Assembly (NCBI GenBank): GCA_050247895.1
Contig: JBFWTJ010000156.1
Coordinates: forward strand, 1 to 9,138
Direction: 5' to 3'
Source of the DNA: CAVPEW01 sp050247895
GTDB lineage: Bacteria > Actinomycetota > Acidimicrobiia > Acidimicrobiales > VFJN01
Length of the DNA: 9,138 nt
Of the stretch, positions 1 to 5,952 are shown piece after piece (positions within the stretch are counted from its first letter, which is position 1; every line of letters starts with the position of its first letter). A program made the position numbers and the translations under genes. The notes below the pieces were generated by a model. The model ran no database searches. It had not been told where the DNA came from and was given only the letters and a program-made list of their open reading frames with translations.

Positions 1-477
1 CCAACGCCGGACCAGCCGGGCCATCTCCACCGCGACCACCGCCGCCTCCTCGCCCACGTTGTGGCCGCCCGACCCCTCGGAGCGGGCCAGCGCCTGGGCC
101 CGGTCCTCGACGGTCAGCACGCCGAAGGCCACCGGGACCCCGGTGTCGAGCTGGACCTGGCCGATGCCCACCGCCGCGCCCTGCGAGACCAGCTCGTAGT
201 GGGTCGTCTCGCCCCGGATCACGCAGCCGACGCAGACCACCGCGTCGACCCGGCCCGACGCGGCCAGGACCCTGGCGGCCAGGGGCAGCTCGAAGGCGCC
301 CGGCACCGACTCCTCCACCACGTCGCCCGCGGCCACCGACAGGCCCGCCAGCCCCCGGTGCACCCCCTCGACCAACCGGTCGATCAGCTCGGCGTTCCAG
401 CGCGAGCGGACGATGCCGATGCGCAGGCCCGAGCCGTCGAGGCCCTCCGGCGCGGTGGCCCGCTCGTCCTCGCTCAC
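1..477 (-). CDS. ribH: 6,7-dimethyl-8-ribityllumazine synthase (3' end cut by window edge)
   Basis: RibH condenses 5-amino-6-ribitylamino-uracil with 3,4-dihydroxy-2-butanone 4-phosphate to give lumazine, the penultimate step of riboflavin synthesis, in the cytoplasm. I translated 159 codons with no stop before the window edge; the family is about 150-165 residues, so little is missing. Visible motifs are IGIVRSRWN (20-28, with the aromatic residue that stacks on the substrate), GAFELPLAA (60-68), and VIRGETTHYELV (86-97) with the catalytic His at 93. GVLTVEDRAQALAR (119-132) carries the conserved Arg, followed by GHNVGEEAA. No ATG is available; the GTG at 477 is the first in-frame start after the ribBA stop, and a G-rich stretch lies just before it. 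It follows ribBA after a 70-nt gap on the same strand and is probably the last rib gene of the cluster. The family call is certain; the start is likely. Confidence 0.95.
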   Translation of the reverse strand, partial: MSEDERATAPEGLDGSGLRIGIVRSRWNAELIDRLVEGVHRGLAGLSVAAGDVVEESVPGAFELPLAARVLAASGRVDAVVCVGCVIRGETTHYELVSQGAAVGIGQVQLDTGVPVAFGVLTVEDRAQALARSEGSGGHNVGEEAAVVAVEMARLVRRW

Positions 478-547
478 CGGGCCCCCCGGGGCGCACCGGG
501 CGAGGCGGCGCCTGCGCCGGCGTGCCGTCCCGGTCGCGGCACCCGCT
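478..547 (-). other. ribBA-ribH intergenic spacer
   Basis: This 70-nt spacer is the widest gap inside the rib gene block. It has a small inverted repeat (CGGCG at 506-510 and CGCCG at 515-519, 4-nt loop) and a run of G on the minus strand close to the ribH GTG, which may act as a weak ribosome binding site. I see no recognisable promoter, and the spacer is too short for a standard FMN riboswitch. ribH is most simply read as co-transcribed with ribBA. Confidence 0.4.
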
Positions 548-1768
548 TCACAGGACGTCGTCGAGGCCCTCGAGGAGGTGCCCCATGCGCTCCCGCTTGG
601 TCCTCAGGTAGGCCAGGTTCTCGGGGTTGGCGGCCACGACCGACGGGACGCGGTCGGTGATCTCCAGGCCGAAGCCCTCCAGCCCGCCGTACTTGGCCGG
701 GTTGTTGGTGATGATCCGCATGGTCGTGATGCCCAGGTCGACCAGGATCTGGGCGCCGATGCCGTACTCGCGGCTGTCGACCGGCAGGCCGAGGGCCACG
801 TTCGCGTCGACGGTGTCCGCGCCCTGCTCCTGGAGCCCGTAGGCCCGGATCTTGTGGCCGATGCCGATCCCCCGGCCCTCGTGGCCCCGCAGGTACACCA
901 CCACGCCCCGACCGGCCTCGGCGATCTGCTGCATGGCCGAGTCGAGCTGGACCCCGCAGTCGCAGCGCAACGAGCCGAAGACGTCGCCGGTCAGGCACTC
1001 GGAGTGGACCCGGACCAGGACCTCGTCCTCGCCGGCGACCGAGCCCCGCACGAAGGCCACGTGCTGCTCGCCGTCGAGGAGCGACTCGTAGGCGTAGCAG
1101 GTGAAGTCGCCCCACTTGGTGGGCATCCGGGCCTCGGCGATCCGCCGGACCAGCTTCTCGTTCTGGCGGCGGTACCGGATCAGGTCCGCGATCGAGATCA
1201 TGAGCAGGCCGTGCTCCTCGGCGAAGCGCTCCAGCTCGGGCACCCGGGCCATGTCGGTCTTGCGCTCGTCGACGATCTCGCAGAGCACGCCGGCCGGGTA
1301 GAGGCCCGCCATGCGGCACAGGTCGACCGCGGCCTCGGTGTGGCCGGCGCGCTTGAGGACACCGCCCTCGCGGGCCATGAGGGGGTTGATGTGGCCGGGG
1401 CGGGCCAGGTCGGCGGGCCGGGTGGCGGGGTCGCACAGGGCCTGGATCGTGGCGCAGCGGTCGTGGGCCGAGATCCCCGTGGTCGTGCCGTGCCGGTAGT
1501 CGACGGTCACCAGGAAGGCGGTGCGCTGGCTCTCGGTGTTGGCCGCCACCATGAGCGGCAGGTCGAGCTCGCGGGCCCGCTCCTCGGTGATCGGCGCGCA
1601 CAGGTAGCCCGAGGTGTGGTGCAGGAAGAAGGCCAGGCTCTCCGGCGTGGCGAACTCCGCCGCCATGATGAGGTCGCCCTCGTTCTCGCGGTCCTCGTCG
1701 TCGACCACCACGAGGATCTCGCCACGGGCGTACGCCTCGACGGCGTCCTCGATGCGGGCGAAGGGCAT
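548..1768 (-). CDS. ribBA: Bifunctional 3,4-dihydroxy-2-butanone-4-phosphate synthase / GTP cyclohydrolase II
   Basis: This enzyme starts both branches of riboflavin synthesis. The N-terminal RibB domain (about 1-200) makes DHBP from ribulose 5-phosphate, and the C-terminal RibA domain (about 205-400) opens GTP to diaminopyrimidine, formate and pyrophosphate. In RibB, the metal/substrate loop EDRENEGDLIMAAE is at 25-38, TGISAHDR at 97-104, GHINPLMAREGGVLKR at 125-140 and GHTEAAVDL at 142-150; all key acidic and His residues are present, so RibB looks active, unlike some actinobacterial RibBA copies. In RibA, the zinc cysteines are C258, C269 and C271 (SEC, ten residues, CDC), with GHEGRGIG at 295-302, the catalytic-region Tyr at 310 and DSREYGIGAQ at 331-340. 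The 406-residue length is normal. The ATG directly abuts the ribE stop codon and has a good SD, so translation is probably coupled. Confidence 0.98.
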   Translation of the reverse strand: MPFARIEDAVEAYARGEILVVVDDEDRENEGDLIMAAEFATPESLAFFLHHTSGYLCAPITEERARELDLPLMVAANTESQRTAFLVTVDYRHGTTTGISAHDRCATIQALCDPATRPADLARPGHINPLMAREGGVLKRAGHTEAAVDLCRMAGLYPAGVLCEIVDERKTDMARVPELERFAEEHGLLMISIADLIRYRRQNEKLVRRIAEARMPTKWGDFTCYAYESLLDGEQHVAFVRGSVAGEDEVLVRVHSECLTGDVFGSLRCDCGVQLDSAMQQIAEAGRGVVVYLRGHEGRGIGIGHKIRAYGLQEQGADTVDANVALGLPVDSREYGIGAQILVDLGITTMRIITNNPAKYGGLEGFGLEITDRVPSVVAANPENLAYLRTKRERMGHLLEGLDDVL

Positions 1769-2344
1769 CTACACATCCTTCCAGGCCAGCAGGCGCTCCA
1801 CGTACTTGGCCGTCACGTCGACCTCGACGTTGACCGGGTCCCCCGGGACCCTCGTGCCCAGCGTGGTGACCTCGCAGGTGTGGGGGATCACCGCCACGGT
1901 GAAGTCCTCGGCGTTGGCCTCGACCACCGTCAGGCTGACCCCGTCCACGGTGACCGAGCCCTTCTCCACCACGTAGCGGCCCAGGCCGTCGGGCAGCGCG
2001 ACCCGCAGGTCGGGCACCGGCTCGACGATCCGCCCCACGCCGTCGACGTGGCCCTGGACAAGGTGGCCGCCGAGGCGGTCCTCGAGGCGCACCGGTCGCT
2101 CCAGGTTGACCGGGTCGCCCGGGGCGAGCCCACCCAGGCTGGTGCGGGCCAGGGTCTCGTCGCTCAGGTCGGCCACCCACCAGCCCTGCTCGGCGTCCCA
2201 CTCGACCACGGTGAGGCAGCAGCCGTTCACGGCGATGGACGCGCCGAGCTCGACGTCGGCCAGGACGCGATGGCAGCCGACCTCCAACCGCCCGGCGGCG
2301 AAGCGCCGCACCGTGCCCAGCTCCTCGACGATGCCGGTGAACAC
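1769..2344 (-). CDS. ribE: Riboflavin synthase, alpha subunit type
   Basis: It dismutates two molecules of 6,7-dimethyl-8-ribityllumazine into riboflavin and the ribityl-uracil that RibH reuses. The protein has the two tandem lumazine-binding beta-barrels of this family. The first begins with MFTGIVEELG (1-10) and has VNGCCLTV at 39-46; the second has the equivalent VDGVSLTV at 133-140. The linker motif GGHLVQGHVDG is at 92-102, VIPHTCEVTTLG at 152-163, and the C-terminal trimerisation-helix region follows VTAKYVERLL (177-186). The 191-residue length is slightly below the usual 200-215 but both barrels are intact. The GTG start abuts the ribD TGA with no spacer and has a near-perfect SD. It is called ribC in some actinobacterial annotations. 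Confidence 0.97.
   Translation of the reverse strand: MFTGIVEELGTVRRFAAGRLEVGCHRVLADVELGASIAVNGCCLTVVEWDAEQGWWVADLSDETLARTSLGGLAPGDPVNLERPVRLEDRLGGHLVQGHVDGVGRIVEPVPDLRVALPDGLGRYVVEKGSVTVDGVSLTVVEANAEDFTVAVIPHTCEVTTLGTRVPGDPVNVEVDVTAKYVERLLAWKDV
1776..1782 (-). promoter_or_regulatory. Shine-Dalgarno of ribBA inside the ribE 3' end
   Basis: On the minus strand GGAAGGA lies 7 nt before the ribBA ATG and overlaps the last codons of ribE. It fixes the ribBA start at 1768, where the ribE TAG is immediately followed by ATG. Confidence 0.8.
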
Positions 2345-3358
2345 TCAGCTGACCTCCGCGTGGTCGGGGACGAGGTCGACGCGCAGGTCGGCGCCGAGAC
2401 GGGCGGTGGCCACGATCGTGCCCCGCCAGAGCGCCGAGATCGTCGCCGCACCGGCACCGCCGAACAGGGGCCGGGCGTCGTCCCCGCCGAAGAGGGCGGG
2501 GGCGAGGTAGACCACGTAGCGGTCGACGAGGCCGGCCCGGTGGAACGAGCCGGCGACCCCGGCGCCCCCCTCCACCATCAGCTGGAGGCAGCCCTCGGCC
2601 CCCAGCTCGTCGAGGATCGGGCCCAACTCGCCGGTCCGCTCCCGGCAGGGGTGCACCCGGGCACCCGCCGGTGCCCGGCCGAGCACGACCCGCAACGGGT
2701 CCCGCCCGTCCTGGACGCCCCGCACGGTCAACGCCGGGTCGTCGGCCCGCACCGTGCCCGCGCCGACCAGGATGGCGTCGCTCTCGGCCCGCAGGCGGTG
2801 GACGTCGGCCCGGGCCTCGGCCCCGGTGATCCAGCGGCTCGACCCGTCCGGCGCCGCCGTGCGCCCGTCGAGGCTGGCCGCCAGCTTGAGCACCACGAGG
2901 GGCCGACCGGTGCGCCGGTGGTGCAGGTAGGGCCCGAGCTGCTCCTCGACGAGCGCGCCCACCGCCGGTGACGCCGCGGCGACCTCGATGCCGGCGTCGC
3001 GCAGCACGGCCAGGCCCCGGCCGGCCACCTGGGGGTCCGGGTCGGTCGTGCCGTAGACGACGCGGCGGACGCCGGCCCGCACGAGCGCCTCGGCGCAGGG
3101 CGGCGTCCGGCCGTGGTGGCTGCAGGGCTCGAGCGTGACGTAGGCCGTGGCCCCCGCGGCCCGCCCGCCCGCCGCGGCGAGCGCGACCGCCTCGGCGTGG
3201 GGGCCGCCGGGGGGCCGGGTCGAGCCCGTGGCCACCACCTCCCCACCGGCGCCGACCAGCACGCAACCCACCCAGGGGTTGGGCGAGGTGACCAGGCGCG
3301 CGCCCCGGGCCAGCTCCAGCGCGTGGCACATGTGGGGGTCATCGGGCGAAGTGGTCAC
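2345..3358 (-). CDS. ribD: Bifunctional diaminohydroxyphosphoribosylaminopyrimidine deaminase / 5-amino-6-(5-phosphoribosylamino)uracil reductase, short reductase domain
   Basis: RibD deaminates the GTP cyclohydrolase II product and then reduces its ribosyl chain with NADPH. The N-terminal cytidine-deaminase-like domain (about 1-145) has the zinc site: H54 and catalytic E56 in PHAEAVAL, plus C79 and C88 in EPCSHHGRTPPC. The reductase domain (about 152-337) has KLAASLDGRTA (158-168), SRWITGAEAR (174-183), VGAGTVRADDPAL (198-210), MVEGGAGVAG (261-270) and the C-terminal GLVDRYVVYLAPALFGG (276-292). Compared with E. coli RibD as I recall it, about 30 residues that normally sit between the strand ending near 236 and the helix starting near 244 are missing; the reading frame is otherwise continuous. 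The GTG at 3358 has AGGGA 5 nt before it. This is the first gene of the uninterrupted rib block. The deaminase activity looks safe; the reductase is probably active but compact. Confidence 0.95.
   Translation of the reverse strand: MTTSPDDPHMCHALELARGARLVTSPNPWVGCVLVGAGGEVVATGSTRPPGGPHAEAVALAAAGGRAAGATAYVTLEPCSHHGRTPPCAEALVRAGVRRVVYGTTDPDPQVAGRGLAVLRDAGIEVAAASPAVGALVEEQLGPYLHHRRTGRPLVVLKLAASLDGRTAAPDGSSRWITGAEARADVHRLRAESDAILVGAGTVRADDPALTVRGVQDGRDPLRVVLGRAPAGARVHPCRERTGELGPILDELGAEGCLQLMVEGGAGVAGSFHRAGLVDRYVVYLAPALFGGDDARPLFGGAGAATISALWRGTIVATARLGADLRVDLVPDHAEVS
2352..2357 (-). promoter_or_regulatory. Shine-Dalgarno of ribE inside the ribD 3' end
   Basis: GGAGGT on the minus strand ends 7 nt before the GTG at 2344, within the last codons of ribD. 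It confirms the unusual GTG start and suggests translational coupling between ribD and ribE. Confidence 0.85.
2657..2678. repeat. Perfect 9-bp inverted repeat with 4-nt loop inside ribD
   Basis: The arms CCGGGCACC (2657-2665) and GGTGCCCGG (2670-2678) are exact reverse complements separated by four bases. The element codes for RibD residues about 228-234, immediately before the place where the reductase domain is shorter than the family norm. Hairpins arise by chance in such GC-rich coding DNA, so a function is not claimed. Confidence 0.7.
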
Positions 3359-3382
3359 GGCGGTCCCTGGTTCGACGGCCCG

Positions 3383-3388
3383 AGCATA
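3383..3388 (-). promoter_or_regulatory. Possible -10 element for the rib genes
   Basis: TATGCT on the minus strand lies in the only AT-rich island of the 63-nt mog-ribD spacer. It would place a transcription start near 3376 and a leader of about 18 nt before the ribD GTG. No -35 match is evident about 17 nt further upstream. A weak or activator-free internal promoter is possible; read-through from mog is the alternative. Confidence 0.3.
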
Positions 3389-3421
3389 AGAGCCGCCGTG
3401 CCCGGTCCCTGCCCGGGGCCC

Positions 3422-3889
3422 TCAGTGGGGACGCCCCCCGGCCAGGAGCTCGAGCGCGTGGGGGACCACGTCGAGCACCGCGCCCAGGGTCTCCACGCAG
3501 CCCCGGGTCGAGCCGGGCGTGTTGAGCACCAGCGCCGTCCCCACCGTGCCCGCGACCGCCCGGGACAGGCGGCCCAGCGGGCTGGCCAGCCGCATGGCCT
3601 CGGCCAGGCCCGGCGCCTCCCGCTCCAGCACGGCCCGGGTCCCCTCGGGGGTGAGGTCGCGGGGACCGAAGCCGGTGCCCCCGGTGGTGACGACCAACCC
3701 GCCGAAGCCCTCGGTGGCGCGGCGCAGCACGTCGGCCACCGGCCCGGTCCCGTCCGGGCTGGTCAGGCGCTCCACGACGGTGAAGCCCCGCTCGACCAGG
3801 AACGCGGCCAGCGCCTCACCCGAGCGGTCCTCCCGCTCGCCGGCGACCACGCCGTCCGACACCGTCACCACCTTCGCCGACCACGTCAC
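3422..3889 (-). CDS. mog: Molybdopterin adenylyltransferase family protein (MogA/MoaB type)
   Basis: Proteins of this family adenylate molybdopterin before molybdate insertion during molybdenum cofactor synthesis; some MoaB relatives are duplicated or have lost activity. The single-domain 155-residue protein has the expected start VVTVSDGVVAG (7-17), the DRSGEAL motif (21-27), the nucleotide-phosphate loop TTGGTGFGPRDLTPE (68-82), and the C-terminal LNTPGSTRGCVETL (122-135) equivalent to the family's LPGSP element. The start is GTG with GAGG 8 nt upstream. It lies between rsmB (75-nt gap) and ribD (63-nt gap), all on one strand, with no other molybdenum cofactor gene in the window. Mycobacteria have rpe at this position, so mog here is a rearrangement or insertion of the lineage. 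Family is sure; whether it is MogA or MoaB in function cannot be told. Confidence 0.92.
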   Translation of the reverse strand: MTWSAKVVTVSDGVVAGEREDRSGEALAAFLVERGFTVVERLTSPDGTGPVADVLRRATEGFGGLVVTTGGTGFGPRDLTPEGTRAVLEREAPGLAEAMRLASPLGRLSRAVAGTVGTALVLNTPGSTRGCVETLGAVLDVVPHALELLAGGRPH

Positions 3890-3920
3890 GGCCAGAGCCT
3901 CCCACGGCGACCGGACCGGC

Positions 3921-3976
3921 CGGCGCCCCGACCTCGGGTGGCCCGAGGCAACGGCGCCCGGACCTCAGGTGGCCCG
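3921..3976. repeat. Imperfect 25-nt direct repeat, 31-bp period, across the rsmB 3' end
   Basis: Copy one is 3921-3945 and copy two is 3952-3976; they match at 23 of 25 positions, sharing CGGCGCCC, ACCTC and GGTGGCCCG. Copy two contains the last codons and TGA stop of rsmB; copy one lies in the spacer downstream, where the equivalent of the stop codon reads CGA. This looks like a short tandem duplication of the rsmB end. Confidence 0.75.
3932..3948 (-). terminator. Hairpin downstream of rsmB, possible U-less terminator
   Basis: The arms CCTCGGG (3932-3938) and CCCGAGG (3942-3948) form a perfect 7-bp stem with a 3-nt loop, starting 16 nt after the rsmB stop. No T-tract follows, so it would be a U-less terminator of the kind often proposed in high-GC actinobacteria, or only a processing or attenuation structure between rsmB and mog. 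Confidence 0.35.
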
Positions 3977-5089
3977 GCGCAGGCGCAGGACCGACATGCC
4001 GTCGGTGCCGGCGTCCTGGGGCAGCACGCGAGCGCCCCGGCCCCAGGGGCGCCAAGGACCCGCCGGCGGGTCGAGGGCCACCAGGTCGGGGCGGGTCGCG
4101 GCGAGGTGGTCGTCGACGCCCCGCGACTCGGCCGTGGTCAGGGTGCAGGCGCTGTAGACGAGCACGCCGCCCGGGCCCACCAGGTCGGCCGCGGCGTCGA
4201 CGAGCTCCCGTTGGAGCCGGGCGAGCCGTTCCACCGCGCCGGGGTCGACCCGCCAGCGGGCGTCGGGACGCCGCCGCAGGGCACCCAGCCCCGAGCACGG
4301 CGCGTCGACCAGCACCCGGTCGAAGGAAGCCGGCCGCAGCGGGGGCCGGCGCCCGTCCGCGACCAGCACGGCGAGCGGGTGGTCGAGCCGGGCCGCGTTG
4401 CGGGCGACCAGGCCGAGCCGCCCCGGGCGCACGTCGGCCGCCACGACCCGGGCCCCGGTCGCGGCCAGCGCGGTGGCCTTGCCGCCGGGCGCGGCGCACA
4501 GGTCGAGCACCCGCTCGCCCGGGCCCGCGCCGACCAGGTCGGCGACCCACTGCGAGGAGAGGTCCTGCACGTAGCCGTCGGATCGGGTCGTCACCTCCGG
4601 CGCGGCGTTCATGACCTCCAGCGCGGCCCGGGCGTCGTCGGGACCGAGGTCGGCGGTGAGCTGCGCCACGATCCAGTCGGGGTAGCTCAGCCGGGTCGCC
4701 TCGTCGGGCCAGCGGACCGGGGCGCCCGCCACCCGGCGCAGGACCGCGTTGACCAGGCCCCGGGCCCGGCGCGGTGCCGCCTCCACGGTGGCACCGACCG
4801 CCGCGTGCGGGGGCAGGCCCAGGTCGTGGAGCTGGTAGGCGCCCAACCGCAGCACGTTGCGGACCGTCGGCTCGACCGGCCGGACCAGGAACCGGTCGAC
4901 CAGGTGGTCGCAGGCCCGGCGGCGGCGGGTCGTCCCGTAGACGAGGTCGGTGGCGAAGCGCCGGTCGCGCAGGTCGAGGCCCGAGCGGTCCAGCGCGTCG
5001 CCCAGCACCAGGTTGGCGTAGGCCCCGCCGGGATCGATCCGGTCGAGGACCGCGAGCGCCACGGCACGCGCCGAGGGCGGCCCGCTCAC
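3965..5089 (-). CDS. rsmB: 16S rRNA (cytosine-967-C5)-methyltransferase RsmB, compact form
   Basis: RsmB transfers a methyl group from SAM to C5 of a cytosine in 16S rRNA. An N-terminal NusB-like RNA-binding domain spans about 5-125 (RFATDLVYGTTRRRR 44-58, GLVNAVLRRVAG 111-122). The Rossmann methyltransferase has the SAM loop LDLCAAPGGKAT (195-206), motif IV DAPCSGLGALRRRPDARW (262-279) with C265, and motif VI VYSACTL (311-317) with C315; these are the two catalytic cysteines. The start is taken as GTG at 5089, which overlaps the fmt stop as GTGA; an in-frame GTG at 5134 would extend it by 15 residues with no conserved sequence. At 374 residues it is shorter than the usual 430-450: between NAAPEV (161-166) and GYVQDLSSQ (172-180) most of the usual N1/linker subdomain is absent. 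Both catalytic residues are intact, so activity is expected. Confidence 0.95.
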   Translation of the reverse strand: MSGPPSARAVALAVLDRIDPGGAYANLVLGDALDRSGLDLRDRRFATDLVYGTTRRRRACDHLVDRFLVRPVEPTVRNVLRLGAYQLHDLGLPPHAAVGATVEAAPRRARGLVNAVLRRVAGAPVRWPDEATRLSYPDWIVAQLTADLGPDDARAALEVMNAAPEVTTRSDGYVQDLSSQWVADLVGAGPGERVLDLCAAPGGKATALAATGARVVAADVRPGRLGLVARNAARLDHPLAVLVADGRRPPLRPASFDRVLVDAPCSGLGALRRRPDARWRVDPGAVERLARLQRELVDAAADLVGPGGVLVYSACTLTTAESRGVDDHLAATRPDLVALDPPAGPWRPWGRGARVLPQDAGTDGMSVLRLRRAT

Positions 5090-5952
5090 GTGCCCAGCGG
5101 CTCGCCGCTGCGCCAGCGCACACCGTTGGCCCACGCCGCCGCGGCCATCCGGCCCTTGCCCTCGGGCTGCACCTCGACCAGGCCGACCGGGCCGTCGCCC
5201 GCCGGCGCCAGCGGCGGCGCCGCGCCCGGCACCTCGGTCCGCCAGACCTTGAGCCGCCGGCCCTCCACGGTCGTCCAGGCCCCGCCGATGCGGACCAGGC
5301 GGTGGACGTCGAGCGCCGGCCGGGACCAGTCGATCCGGAGCTCGTCGGGCTCGATCTTGGCCGCGTAGGTCGGTTCGCCGACCTGGGGCCGGGGCTCGCC
5401 CAGCCCACGCCCGAGTTCCTCCACCAGCAGCGCGGTGCCCACCTCGACCAGGCGGCCCCGGAGGTCGTCGAGCGTGTCGTCGGGACCGACGGCGACGACC
5501 CGGCGGTCGTAGATCCCCCCGGTGTCGAGGCCCTCCTCGACCACCATCAGGTCGACACCGGTCTCGGCGTCCCCGGCCAGGATGGCCCGCTCGACGGGCG
5601 CCGCGCCCCGCCAGCGGGGCAGCAGCGAGAAGTGGAGGTTGACCATCGGGACCCGCTCGAGCACGTGCGGCCTGATCAGGCGGCCGAAGGCCACCACCAC
5701 GCCGAGGTCCACCCCGGCGTCGACCACGTCGTCGACCCGGTCGGTCACCGGGAGGCCGAGCTCGAGCGCGGCGGCCTTGACCGGCGAGGGCACCAGGGCC
5801 GAGCCCCGCCCCCGGCGCCGGTCGGGCTGGCTGACCACCAGGGCGACCTCGAACCCCGCGGCCACCAGCGCCCGCAGGGGCGGGACCGCGAGGCCGGGCG
5901 TGCCGAGGTAGGCGAGCCGCCCGGGGCGGTCGCCCGGGGCAGGCGCGATCAA
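5086..5952 (-). CDS. fmt: Methionyl-tRNA formyltransferase
   Basis: Fmt formylates Met-tRNA(fMet) with 10-formyl-tetrahydrofolate, giving the bacterial initiator tRNA. The catalytic domain begins LAYLGTPGLAVPPL (13-26) and has SQPDRRRGRG (41-50). The active site NLHFSLLPRWRGAAPV (105-120) contains N105 and H107, and EEGLDTGGIY (139-148) contains D143. The C-terminal tRNA-binding OB-like domain runs from about 195 to the end. The proposed start is TTG at 5952, overlapping the def stop as TTGA; no ATG or GTG exists between the def stop and the first conserved strand, and the upstream extension in frame is non-conserved low-complexity sequence antiparallel to def. The resulting 288 residues are a little below the usual 305-315. 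It is coupled to def upstream and rsmB downstream by 4-nt overlaps; def and fmt act as the pair that adds and removes the formyl group. Confidence 0.95.
   Translation of the reverse strand: MIAPAPGDRPGRLAYLGTPGLAVPPLRALVAAGFEVALVVSQPDRRRGRGSALVPSPVKAAALELGLPVTDRVDDVVDAGVDLGVVVAFGRLIRPHVLERVPMVNLHFSLLPRWRGAAPVERAILAGDAETGVDLMVVEEGLDTGGIYDRRVVAVGPDDTLDDLRGRLVEVGTALLVEELGRGLGEPRPQVGEPTYAAKIEPDELRIDWSRPALDVHRLVRIGGAWTTVEGRRLKVWRTEVPGAAPPLAPAGDGPVGLVEVQPEGKGRMAAAAWANGVRWRSGEPLGT

Noticed and set aside
506..519. Small hairpin in the ribBA-ribH spacer as a possible terminator
   Set aside because: The 5-bp stem with no T-tract is expected by chance at this GC content, and termination here would cut off ribH from the rest of its pathway.
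413..2971. Very long plus-strand open frame (852 codons) antisense to the rib genes
   Set aside because: It is a shadow of the strongly GC-biased third positions of ribBA, ribE and ribD; the translation is low-complexity (His, Asp, Val, Gly, Arg rich) with no domain motif.
474..3329. 951-codon minus-strand frame over the rib genes
   Set aside because: It is out of frame with four proteins that have all their catalytic motifs; its translation is Arg/Gly/Pro-rich and shows fragments that only mimic the real genes.
5090..5134. Earlier GTG start of rsmB at 5134
   Set aside because: It adds 15 residues without family similarity and overlaps fmt by 49 nt; the GTGA junction at 5089 fits the pattern of the neighbouring genes better.
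3113..5368. 751-codon plus-strand frame opposite mog, rsmB and fmt
   Set aside because: Antisense GC artefact with no recognisable fold or motif, crossing three real genes and their spacers.
3816..5408. 530-codon minus-strand frame over rsmB
   Set aside because: Alternative frame of rsmB/fmt, low-complexity Arg/Gly/Pro sequence; the rsmB frame has both catalytic cysteines and the SAM loop.
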